From the NCBI RefSeq assembly GCF_018320785.1, contig NC_054872.1:25068769-25132768 (forward strand): a stretch of DNA of 64,000 bases, in the 5' to 3' direction. This document shows, piece after piece, positions 1 to 10,340 of the stretch. The stretch is from Cheilinus undulatus. Lineage: Eukaryota; Chordata; Actinopteri; Labriformes; Labridae. The number at the start of each line of letters is the position of its first letter. Position 1 is the stretch's first letter. The translations under genes and the position numbers were made by a program. The notes under the pieces were generated by a model. It had not been told where the DNA came from. It saw only the letters and a list, made by a program, of their open reading frames with translations, and did no database searches.

Positions 1-39
1 TTTAAAAAAATATATTATATTATTGTAGAAAAGTCTGGT

Positions 40-250
40 TTGCGAAGGTTTCCTGTGCCTTCATTCTCTCACTCTGGTTCAGTACACACAACCACAATCA
101 TGAGGAAGACTTCTGACTTGACTACTGCCCAGAAGACAAACATTGACATCCTCCACAAGGAGGGTAAGCCACAGAAGGTCACTGCTGAAAGAGCAGGCTG
201 TTCTCAGAGGCTGTATCAAAGTATATTTATGGAAAGCTGACTGGAAGAGA
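40..250 (+). mobile_element. Tc1/mariner transposase fragment (N-terminal end only)
   Basis: The reading frame starting at the ATG near 100 begins MRKTSDLTTAQKTNI and continues with a helix-turn-helix-like stretch (KVTAERAGCSQRLYQS). This is typical of the N-terminal DNA-binding part of fish Tc1-like transposases. The frame stops at 240 with no catalytic DDE domain behind it, so this is a truncated, inactive relic. It lies in what should be an intron of cbx3. Confidence 0.75.
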
Positions 251-364
251 GTAGAACTTTCAGTCTTATTCATTAGCACTGCTATTGCTTTACTTTAGGC
301 AAAAACTACAAGCCCAATATTTAAAACAAAGTACATATGTAGACAAAACTATTTAAGTTAATCA

Positions 365-615
365 TTACCTCTGCCAAGGAGGTTATGTGATTGGCAGGGT
401 TTATTAGTTTGTTAGCAACATAACTCAAAAAGTTGAGGATGGATTTTGATGAAATTTTCAGGAAATGTCAGAAATGGCATAAGGAAGAACTGATTAGATT
501 TTGGGAGTGATACGGATCACCGTCTGGATCCAGGAATTTTTTTAAAGGATTCTTTACTTGGGAGATGGGCTAATGGTGGAAGTCTGCGCTCTCCAAGTGC
601 TTTTCTAGTTTATAG
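365..615. repeat. Widespread interspersed repeat (CTCTGCCAAGGAGGTTATG family)
   Basis: The segment begins CTCTGCCAAGGAGGTTATG and contains AACTCAAAAAGTTGAGGATG and a GGATCACCGTCTGGATCC core. I recognise this consensus as a dispersed repeat common in fish and other animals. I cannot assign its class with certainty. It is non-coding and lies in the last cbx3 intron. Confidence 0.5.
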
Positions 616-949
616 ATAAAGTGGACAAAAATTATGGATCAGAATCACAGTGAAAGCACTAAAAGTGAATTCTGTCTGATTGAAGTTTATCAGTTGTAAA
701 TGCTGATTAACTTCACAGAAGGAGGCAGACATTCTACCTTTAAGTCAGAATAACTGTCGCTTATATCCAAACTCAGTCATTTTTAACAAGACTCTTCTCT
801 AATGAACAGTAGTTTAAAAATTTTTTTGTGCTAACAATGACCTGTTCTTTATTTCTAAATTGCATCTTGTGCAGTTGCTTAAACACTTTACCTACATCAA
901 AAGTTACAGCCACTTTAATGGTTCCCCTTTCCATTTGATTCCCCCACAG

Positions 950-1070
950 GAAGAACTCTGATGATGTAGCCCTGCTGCCAGCCCGTGAAGCCAGCGCCAG
1001 GTGTCCCCAGGTGGTCATCGACTTCTATGAGCGCAAGCTGACATGGCACTGTGGAGATGAGGAGCCATGA
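950..1070 (+). CDS. cbx3: cbx3 (HP1-gamma-like chromobox protein), last coding exon, partial
   Basis: This is the final coding exon of a heterochromatin protein 1 paralogue. It follows a clear acceptor (CCCCCACAG, ending at 949) and reads, after one base completing a Trp codon, [20 protein letters not shown], then [13 protein letters not shown], then a short acidic tail ending at TGA 1068-1070. This is the second half of the chromo-shadow domain, which dimerises and binds PxVxL partners in chromatin. Human CBX3 ends with the very similar [20 protein letters not shown] and IVIAFYEERLTWH. The earlier exons lie left of the window. Human CBX3 is next to SNX10 in the same orientation, which supports the call. 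I cannot tell from one exon which teleost duplicate (a or b) this is. Confidence 0.9.
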
Positions 1071-2640
1071 AGTAGGCAGAGAAACAGCTGTGCTCTCACC
1101 TGAAGCTTAGTTTAACCTCCATCAAGCATCCTCCTCTTGCTGACATTAGATGCAAACGTTGTGGAGTTTTAGATCCTGGCAGGTGCGAGATCCTCAGCGG
1201 GGATGGATTTTAAGTGCTCTGACTCCTGCAGGGCTTAGAAAAAGTCTGTGTGCCTTTGTGCAGTCTGCGATGGAGACTAAATCTAACCTTGTGCGTAGAG
1301 CAGCTGATTTTCTGGGTCAGACTAACCTGTAGCAGCTTTGGTTCTGTGTGAGCAGACACAATCACTGTGGATGTGTTCTTATCTTTTACTGTTGTATAGT
1401 AATATAGTCCTGAGTGGGTGCTTTATATTTTGACTAGCAGCACTGTGTAGAGAAAGTGAACTAACTACTGTCCAAACCGTACCTCCAGTCCATGTAGCGC
1501 TGAAGATTGTAGACTTGTTGTATCAACATGTGTTGTTTGAGGTGCTTTTGGTGTGTTACATTTGCTCAACCCTTGTCATTGATGTTACATATCTAAAAAA
1601 TGTTGCCCACTTGAAATTTCCTTCTTATTCCAATTAGCCGCTACAGACCAAATGTTCCCTTCTCCTCTGTATTGAGTTAAGGTTCTCAGAAATGTTGACA
1701 CTCCTTGATATCATGTGCTTTAAAGCAGCAGTATTTTACTTTAAAGCTCTGGTGTGCAGTTTTAAATTAGTTGTGAAACAGGCCAAACTAGTGATGCTTT
1801 TTATGACCTACAAAAAACAAAACATCAGGATAAAGGGTAATAATTTCTAAATTGTTGATTTTTAATGCCTGAAACCATTGGCAGGGGGTGGGCTTCAGAT
1901 GAAGCAATACCAGCACGGTAAAGTGGCAACCTTTTTTAACATTTCCAGGGCAAAATTCAGAGTATAAAAGGTGTGACTGTAGAAGATCAGCAGAGTGTTA
2001 ATGCGTGATCATTCAGTCACATGAGGTCCTAAAACTCAGCAAAACATTTGAGTTTCTCTTTAGCTTTAATGACCGATAGTATGAAAAAGTACAGAAACTT
2101 TGAAAACCCTTTTGTTTCAGTTCAGAAGCTTTGCCAATTTAGACAGTGTGCAGATGTTTGCCTACAATATTTGGTAATAAAACAGAAGAAAGACCAAGCA
2201 TTGGCTGCCTAGGCCTTATATTTTTGTTTTTGGTGCCATGGCAGCCCCATATTGAAGTATACTGCAAAGACTCTAAAACATTTGACATTTTCTAACTAAA
2301 ATCCAAGCAGAATTATGTAAAAAACCTAGACTATTTCTAAAACTAATGTATTTAGATACATACATTGAACTGTGCACCTTTGATGGCTAAAAGATTGTTA
2401 AATGTAGCACTTTAGATATGAGTCTCCTATTTTTCAGGGCCTGTTTCTTCCAGTAGTTGTACAGGTTTGTGTATATGATCCATGTATTCTGATGGCACTG
2501 TCCTGACTCGACATATCTCCCATGACTGTTCTGGGACTGAACCTTAAACCTCCTGAAACACATCTGCTACTGACTTACTGTAACTGTTGACCATGGATCT
2601 GTGAAGTCTGTGAATAAAAAAAAAAAAAAAAAAAAATTTT
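1071..2640 (+). other. cbx3: cbx3 3' untranslated region (probable)
   Basis: There is no coding potential after the cbx3 stop. Possible poly(A) signals AATAAA are at 2176-2181 and 2613-2618. The latter runs straight into a 21-base A run (2616-2636), which could be a genomic A tract or a real tail site. CBX3 has a long 3' UTR in other vertebrates, so the extent is plausible but not proven. Confidence 0.5.
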
Positions 2641-2956
2641 GCAAAGTTTTTCTTGGATTTTGTTTTTTTACTTTCACTTTTGCAACATGCTGAATCATAA
2701 TAGAGAAGCATTATGATAAGTTTCACTTTGAGCACAGTCAAGGGTGAGTCTGGATATCTGTTTCTCCCTGACAGCCAAAAATATTCATGAGTAGTATTGG
2801 ATTGATTTCTTCATGCTAGCACATGTGCATGACAGCGCTGTTACTTATTAATCAGGGGAGAGTGCTGCTGATTTGATATTACGAGGAAAAGGAGGGGCCT
2901 ATCTTAGTCTTGTGGCTTTATTTTGAAGCCTTTGCTCCTGGACAATAAAAGTGAGA

Positions 2957-2964
2957 ATAAAAGG
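2957..2964 (+). promoter_or_regulatory. snx10: Candidate TATA box for snx10
   Basis: ATAAAAGG lies about 30 bases upstream of a GCACAGCAGAG stretch that could hold a start site. A possible non-coding first exon then ends at a GTCAG/GTTGGT donor (3055/3056). The placement 0.35 kb upstream of the first coding exon fits. The donor is weak, so the model is tentative. Confidence 0.35.
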
Positions 2965-3308
2965 CGCAATGCTGAGCACAGCAGAGTTTGTTTGACTTTG
3001 CTGTGCTGAGATTCAAGCGGGAGAATCTGGATTACAAGGAAACACTAAAAGTCAGGTTGGTCAGAATGCTTTCCTTTCTTAAGTTTTCTAGTTTTTATTA
3101 TAAAGGTATGATTAAAAATGTTTGGCTAAGTCTTGAAAAACAACTTTTTTCATCCCTGTGAGCAATGTTGGATATTTTCAGGGAGTTTCCTACTCTGGTT
3201 TTTGGTGTTTTAGTCACCTCACTTCCTCTTACTGGCCGTGAAAAACTTCCCCTTTCTCATCCCACAGTTTAGTCCGCTCAGTGTCTTCTCGTCTCTCCTG
3301 CCTTCTCC

Positions 3309-4794
3309 ATGCAGCCGGCCGTCAGTGTCTGGGTGCGGGACCCGCGGATACGAAAGAATGACTTTTGGCATGCCTACATAGACTATGAAATTTGTTTACA
3401 TGTGAGTACAATGATAAAGACAGTCACTTTATTCTCTAAAAGCAAAATAGTACAGCTTATTGTGATATGTGTTTACTATTTGTGTTCTGTTTTAGACTGA
3501 CAGTGTGTGCTTCACTAAGAAAATCTCCAGTGTAAGACGGAGGTACAGTGAGTTTGTATGGCTTAGGCAGAAGCTACAAGAAAATTCCATGTTGATGTAA
3601 GTCAGATTTTGTTTGTACACTTCTATTTTCATACAAAACAATAAGATTCGTTTTGTGGAAGCTCCAGTTGGACTTGCAACTCTACATTTTTATTTTACTC
3701 AGTTTTTCAGTGAAAAGTGTACTTGAGTTTGTGAAACATCTCGATCTCATAAACCTTGAAAACAATATTATTTTATATTTTACTTGTAAATTATTTCTGT
3801 ATCTAAGGAATCCAATGTTATTTTAAGGTAACAGCATAAGTCAAGATGTTGGCAAAACTACAGAAAGTTCCTCATTACCACAGGAAAGCTGAGTAAAGGA
3901 CTGCATTTCCATGGAACGCTTCCATATCCTGTAACTCCTGATTACATTTTTGTTATTTTTTTAGGGTACAGCTGCCACAACTTCCCCCAAAGAACCCCTT
4001 CTTTAGCCTGAACAATGCCCAACAGATCACAGAGCGAATGAAAGGCCTCCAAAAGTTTCTGGAACAGTAAGAGTGACCTCAATGATCAATAACCTTATGA
4101 CCTTTTTTTATGAACTTTAACATACTGAAACACAAAGATAACAATATGATGGATCGATGTTTCCATAAAAAAACCTTGTGACCGCACTTTTCTCATAAAC
4201 AAGTGATAAACTGTGTATGACAATCTTATTTCTTTACTGCCCTTGTTTCCCAGGATCCTTCAGAGCCCTCTGATTCTGTCCGACAGTTTGCTGCATCTTT
4301 TCCTGCAGTCGCAACTCAACATGTCCAACATGCAGGCCTGTGCAGCTGGAAGGACGCGTTACTCTGTAGCCCAGGCAATCCAGAAATGTGGTCTAAGGCG
4401 GTTTAATTCAGAGGAAGATCTGCAAAAGGACCTGTGCACGTCATGTGACTCTGATTCTGATAGGTATTGACCTGCTACACATTGGTTATCCCACACTTTA
4501 CCTTTCTCTTCACAAATCCATCAATAGAGCAGGTTTTCTGCTACTATACAGGCTAGGATAATTTAAGTATTTTTAAGTATGCACATAATGCTCCACTCTA
4601 TTTCTGTTCCTTGACTGAATGCTTAAACTCTCTTTCCATACCCCTGTCTCATCTGTCATTCCAGTTCTGATTGTCGAGATCCAGAACCTCGGATTAAGGA
4701 TTTGGCATTACACAAAGCAGCCAGCACAGCTTTACTTGGTCTCATGGGCACTAGCCAGGAGGAAAACCTCAGCAGCTCATCTGATTCGACATGA
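3309..4794 (+). CDS. snx10: snx10, sorting nexin 10 (PX-domain endosomal protein)
   Basis: Five coding exons join in phase: 3309-3401, 3496-3596, 3965-4066, 4254-4463 and 4665-4794 (TGA 4792-4794), giving about 211 aa against 201 in human. SNX10 binds phosphatidylinositol 3-phosphate through its PX domain and works with V-ATPase in endosome and osteoclast function. The PX domain covers roughly residues 5-125. Visible hallmarks are [27 protein letters not shown], the lipid-binding [14 protein letters not shown] (about 44-57), [12 protein letters not shown], and [14 protein letters not shown]. The tail is Ser-rich, as in the family. All donors are GT and all acceptors AG. Start choice: ATG 3309 gives MQPAVSVW. 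A possible acceptor (CCCACAG, ending 3267) would put this ATG inside a 5' UTR-bearing exon. Alternatively, the pyrimidine tract ending ATGCAG (3309-3314) could itself be the acceptor, with the start further upstream. Confidence 0.92.
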
Positions 4795-5470
4795 AAATAT
4801 TTTAGAAATGTTTTGATCTGAGAGGAAGATATCTGTCTGTTACATTGTCATACTGCACTTTTTTTTTTTTACTTTCAATTGTTTCGCTTCATGGCATTTC
4901 ATGTACAGCACAAAGTAGTTAAAATGCACTTTTTAAAAATCCTTGTTTATGTGTCTCTTTTTATGTACTGCTTTAAGGTAATAGCAACAATTAACCTGAA
5001 GATGGCAGTGTTGTTACATCCATCTGATGATGAACATATACTGTAATTGTCTATATTGACTTCATAAACATGCTTATCAAAATCATCGTGATTCATTTCA
5101 GATGATACAAAAGGTTAATTTTGACTCATATGTAAAAGATAATGATTAACAGTCAGTGACAGCTCTCTCTCTCTGGCTGAACTCCCCCTCTTAATAAGGG
5201 TGCAGGCTGGAGAGCTTGTCACCTGATGGCTGCTGCAGTTTTAAGACATCTAATAGAGGCTCTGTAGAGTTTTCATATAATCCCTGTTTTGTGTGGGACT
5301 GGTAGGAAGCTGTGAGGGATCCCAAAAGACTCGTTGGGTTTAATAGGACTACCAGGTATTAAGGCTACATCATTCCCTCATGAACAAAATACCAGCTGCA
5401 CTGCAGCCACCATTCCTACTTCTGAGTGGCCGTTTGGATAACCTTAATGACAGTTTTTAAATGCATTTAT
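4795..5470. other. snx10 3' UTR and start of intergenic region
   Basis: I see no gene here. The first few hundred bases are probably snx10 3' UTR. The rest is unremarkable unique-looking sequence. Confidence 0.4.
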
Positions 5471-6595
5471 GTTTTAATATCTAGCTTTTTCTTCACATTT
5501 AACTAATGCCACAAATATAGAAATATAGATCAAATTTAGATTGAACATTGAAGTTTTGATTCAACATTAAGATTAAGATATGATATTTAGATTTGACATT
5601 TCAGTTTAGATATTACATTTAGATTTAAAATTTAAATTTGGCATTTAGATTTGAATAAAAAATTGAAATTTAATCTCCTAAAATGTTTTTAACATCTATG
5701 TGTGGATGTAACTGTTAGAGAAAGATTAAACGTTTAAATTTAGATTTAAGGTGTACATTTGGATTTAGGGTTTAGTTTTAAAATTAAGCTCTGGGTATAA
5801 TATTAAGTTATAGATTTAGCATTTAAATTAAGATATAACATTTTGATTTAACATTAAGGTTAAGCTTTTACATTAACACAAAACATTTATGTTTAAATAT
5901 AATTTTTAAATTAAACACTAAGGTTTAGATATAACATTTTGAGATATTGTTTATATTTAGAAATCATATTTAGATTAAGATTTTGTATGTAGATTAAGAT
6001 TGAACATTACAATTGAGATATAATATTAAGAATTAGAACATCTAGATTTAGCATAAAGGTTGAAATATTACATTTAACTTTCAATTTAAAATTAACATTG
6101 AACTTTCAGGTAAAGCTTAAAATATTAAGCTTAAAATGTAACATTTAAATTTATATTAAAAATTCAGACTTGGGTTTAAATTACTGTTGTAATGTGAATT
6201 TTAAATTGCATTATTTATCATGACGTGCTGCTGACCTCTGCTGACCTCTGCTGACCTCTGCTGACCTTTGTGTGCTGCGGAAATAAAATTTTACTAATAG
6301 ATTTAATATTTAGATCAATATATATTTTCACATTTAGGTTTGGATATAACATTTAATTAATATTTCTGTTAAGATATAACATTTATTTTTAATATAATAT
6401 TAAGATTTAGATATACATTTAAATTAAATCTTTATATTTAGATTGAGACAACATTTAGACTGAGACTAATTTTTAGATTAAGATATATTTTTTAAATATA
6501 AGTTTTAGACATTTAAAATTGGATATAATGTTTAGATTAATATATGATTTTTAAATTTAGATAAAGCATTTAAACGGTTCTATACAGGTTTAAAA
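5470..6595. repeat. Degenerate AT-rich satellite with ATTTAGATTT/TAACATTTA units
   Basis: For about 1.1 kb, near-copies of a short unit built from ACATTTAGATTTAGAT recur with substitutions and indels. There is no coding potential. A separate GC-richer 10-base array (6231-6270) interrupts it. Confidence 0.75.
6231..6270. repeat. Four tandem 10-bp units CTGACCTCTG
   Basis: CTGACCTCTG occurs three times in a row, followed by a one-base variant (CTGACCTTTG). On the minus strand each unit carries the nuclear-receptor half-site AGGTCA, and consecutive half-sites are separated by four bases (DR4 spacing). Confidence 0.9.
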
Positions 6596-6599
6596 TGCT

Positions 6600-9500
6600 T
6601 TTTTTTTCACAAAATCACATTTTTCAAATAATGTATGTATCTTGTTGTGAAATTAGCCTACTGTGAAGAAAATGGCCTAAATACTGAAATATACTCTATA
6701 TGTGTTTAAAAAAAAAACTGTCATCAAGTTTTGGCTCATTCTTCAACTACTGTCCATTTTGGTTTAGAAAATTTTAGAAAATCTAACAGGTTTTTTTATA
6801 TAAACATTTGATATGTGTTGTTATGTTGTTTCAATGACAAACACCTTTTAACTGTCTGTGTATGTTTTCGTTCATCCAGGTCATGGTCATCCAATTCTTT
6901 GTTAAAAGGGCGACTGGACCTGCAAGAGGTAACTTTTAACTGTTTTACTACAGTCTTTCAGTCAATTTTTTACAAGGCACAGTCATCAGCTTTCTATTCC
7001 CAGACATTGATTGTAACCACCAAAACTGCACAATTTTCAAAACTGCAAAATATTATTAGTGTGACTGTTATTTTTATAAATTTTATGTAAAAATATGTGC
7101 CATGATGTAGATGACATTGCGTCATGGAAACGATTGTGCATGCTGGAAATAACATGACAAACAGAATTGCTGAACAGTGTTCATTTGTATTTTACCTGAA
7201 ACAAAATAGCATCAATTTTGAACCATAACTTTATTACTTTACCTTAAAACATGAATGCACATTAAATCAGATGACAGAAAATGACTCCTTATGTGCTCAA
7301 ACCTACAAGCAAGTTGCAAAAGTTGAGCTTGCTGTTGAAAGCAAAACAAAGACAGTTTAACTTAAGAGCAACAATCAAACCATAGATTTGTTTTCACTGT
7401 AAAATTACATAATATGTTGAAAAGGCAACAAATTGAAATTGAAACACAATGTATTCATTTACTGCTCTCCAGCCATGTTCTCCCCTGTCACATGACTACT
7501 GCTGTGGTTTCAAGAACACAAACCCTAAAAAAAACTCCCTAAAGTTACATTTGGTGATGTGTGGTGGAAATGACAGCGACCCAAAGGGACAGGTGTTCTC
7601 TTTTGGTGTTCCTTTTGGTGTCAAGTAAGTGTGACCAAGATAAAAAGTAAGAAATATGTTTTTGTTATTCTTATTTCTGCAAAACAAAACTTCCACAATA
7701 ACTGAAGAATCAACCTTTTACAAATGGCCCCCACGTCTACTAAAGTCACATATCTATGTATATCTATGTATGTCTAAGCAGCGTTTGCCCCCACAGCGAG
7801 CAGCACCATGCTTATGCAGAGGCAATGACCACTAAACAGTGAAGGCACACTGACACATCTGCACAGTTAATTAGAACAGCTTTGTCTCTCTGCAGCAGCA
7901 GCATGAGTATTCATTACATATTCAGTGAGGAGAAAAGGCTACTGTAGAGTGAGAATAGAGAGGTGCTGTCACATCAGACCTGCTCTGCTCTGAAAAGCAC
8001 ACTTTGGACTGGAGAAGAGATCACAAGCTCAAATAGAGCATCCATGGTGTGTTTGTGTGCATCCACGTATGGGGGGGGGGCTTGCTCTGTGCCTTCAAAC
8101 ACATGTATTTCAGCTGTCTTACATGCAGTGGTTTTCAACCTTTTTCCTCTGACTTTTAAAAGAAATTTGAGTCCCCTCCCCCTGGATCCACACAGAATAA
8201 AGTGATACATGGCTGTCAGAAATGACCATAACAAATGCTCTTGTACAGAGGTCACACCTAGGATTCTAAGGGAGTTTTTTTTACACAAAAGTGAGGGTTT
8301 TACTCATCTCTTTGCATTACACATTTTTTTTAGTCTGTTCAGAACGTACAAAAAAACATCCCTCCTTTTTACATTTCACCTTAAATTTTCTCTGGGGTTC
8401 ATTACAAACACTAAAAAAACAACACAAGTCACTCCACTGTGTACAGTCACCAGAAACATCTCCTATATTTTGTTAATCACATGGCAATTTTGTAGGAGAT
8501 ATACTTAACACTCAGACATTGTGGGTGTTTTATGGGCCAGTTATTGCATATTTAGAATGAATATGTTTACAGTGGAATATTTTAAGGCATCCTACATAAA
8601 TATGGAGGCTTAAGTATTTGAGAAGTGTAAATGACTAAATAGAACATAAAAACTCAAGTTATTAAAACATTTTAGAGACCTTAATTTAGGCTTCTGGTCA
8701 CCATTTTATGAGCATGGTGAGGGGAGTGTTTGGGAAACTCATGACCTCAGTATATCTAAGATCCTGGCAAGATTACAACCGAGGGCGGCTAATGTACGAG
8801 GCGAAACATGTTAAACATGTGCAGCGTGTCACATTAGTTCAGGGAAGGGATTTGGTTTTGGGTTCTGAGCAGCTGCAAAGCAAGTTTTTAAAATCAAATC
8901 ACACATGCATCCAGTAGGGGAGACCGGGGTTGATTGTTGCACTTTTTACTGTCATATGTGAAACTCATAATAATAAATCTGATAGCGGTCATCCTGAATT
9001 TGATGGAAGCTTAAGGTCTTGCAATGAACAAGTACTTCTTTCACTGTATTATTTAAACAGCAAAAAAATATCCATCAAAGACACTCTGTCCTACAGTGCA
9101 TGGGATTGTTTGTCCACAGTTATCAATGGAAGTTTGGTTTAAAAAAATAAAGTGATAGCAAAACATGCAGGAACTTTTTCATTTTCTGAGCTAAAGTGCA
9201 GAATAAGTTTTAAATTAAAGCCATCTTTTAATAATCATCAATGTACTTTGTATGTAGTATTCCTCTATTTTCTTGAATTGTCCTCTTGAATCAAGTAGAA
9301 TAAATAATCCTGTTATTCAGCAACTTAATTCATGTTTATTTGTGTGGTGGGTGGACAGGTGAGAGCAAAACGAGAGCCAGTCTTAATCAAATATACCCAT
9401 GTCCCTTCCACCTATCCTTACCCTTGTGTTTTGCGTGTTCATGTCTTGGAGTAGGCTGTCCCGATTTTTGTTGGAGCACGCAGGTGATGTTCAGCATTTC

Positions 9501-9780
9501 CATTGAGGGTTTGTGCTACATGCTTGTGAGTGACATGTAACATCCAGCACCCAGAGCAGTGAGACAGCCATCCTTATTCAGCCTGTTGACAGCGGTTTTA
9601 TGTCAGCTGCAATGTCTTTAACAAGCTAGCGGGTACTAGCCTAAAATCAAAGCTACTGGCTCTCCTTTAAGAACATGCTTGAAAAAAATTAAGAGGGACT
9701 GCACATATGAGACTGTAGATCTCAGACATGCCCACTTGTAGACCACTATTTTGAGATACAACTTCTGAAATTAATTGCCA
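6600..9780. other. Intergenic, no gene recognised
   Basis: Short open frames are scattered and show no family resemblance. A stretch beginning at about 8130, CAGTGGTTTTCAACCTTTTT, resembles a hAT (Charlie-type) terminal repeat, but I could not find its partner end. A G10 run lies at about 8071-8080. Confidence 0.5.
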
Positions 9781-10340
9781 GTAAAACGTATTTCCAGTTT
9801 TAGATTTTGTTTTCCTAAATTCAACTTAATTCATAAAAAAGTCTGGCAGTGACATGCAAAAAATACCCTTATTGCTAATATTACAGACAAAGTAACCTTT
9901 CATGAATAAAACAGAAAAAAAGGTCAGAGGTTTAATCTGGGATTAAATTATGTGTAAACCTGTTTCAGAGGAAGTTACACAAACAGTGGCTCACTTTAGC
10001 TTCAATAGCTTTAGCTAAAACTACAGTAGCTGCGCTAGCTAGCTAGATAACATCACTACATAAATGAATGTAGCTATGTTAGCTTCAGTTTTAGCAACAT
10101 GAGCTTTAGCAAACGTCACATGGCTACATAAGCCACTTAGTCAACGTACCAACAAAGCTAACGCTCACATAACTATGAAGCTAACATAGTTAACATTAGC
10201 AACGCACATTAACTTTAGCAAACATAGCATTAGCATATGTAGTTTTGTTAGATTAAGCTTTAGCCATGTTGGTTAAATAGCTACATTATTTACATAGCGA
10301 ATGTTGCTTTCTTAGTTTTAGCCTTAGTCTTGTTAGCTGT
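9780..10340. repeat. Dispersed repeat with TAGCTA-rich core (copy 1, inverted)
   Basis: From about 9985 to 10330 the sequence is dominated by irregular GCTA/TAGC motifs (for example GCTAGCTAGCTAG, ACATAGC, TTAGCTTTAG). The left flank contains AGTCTGGCAGT, the reverse complement of the ACTGCCAGACT found beside the copy at 46.3-46.6 kb. This suggests an inverted member of one family. Confidence 0.55.
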
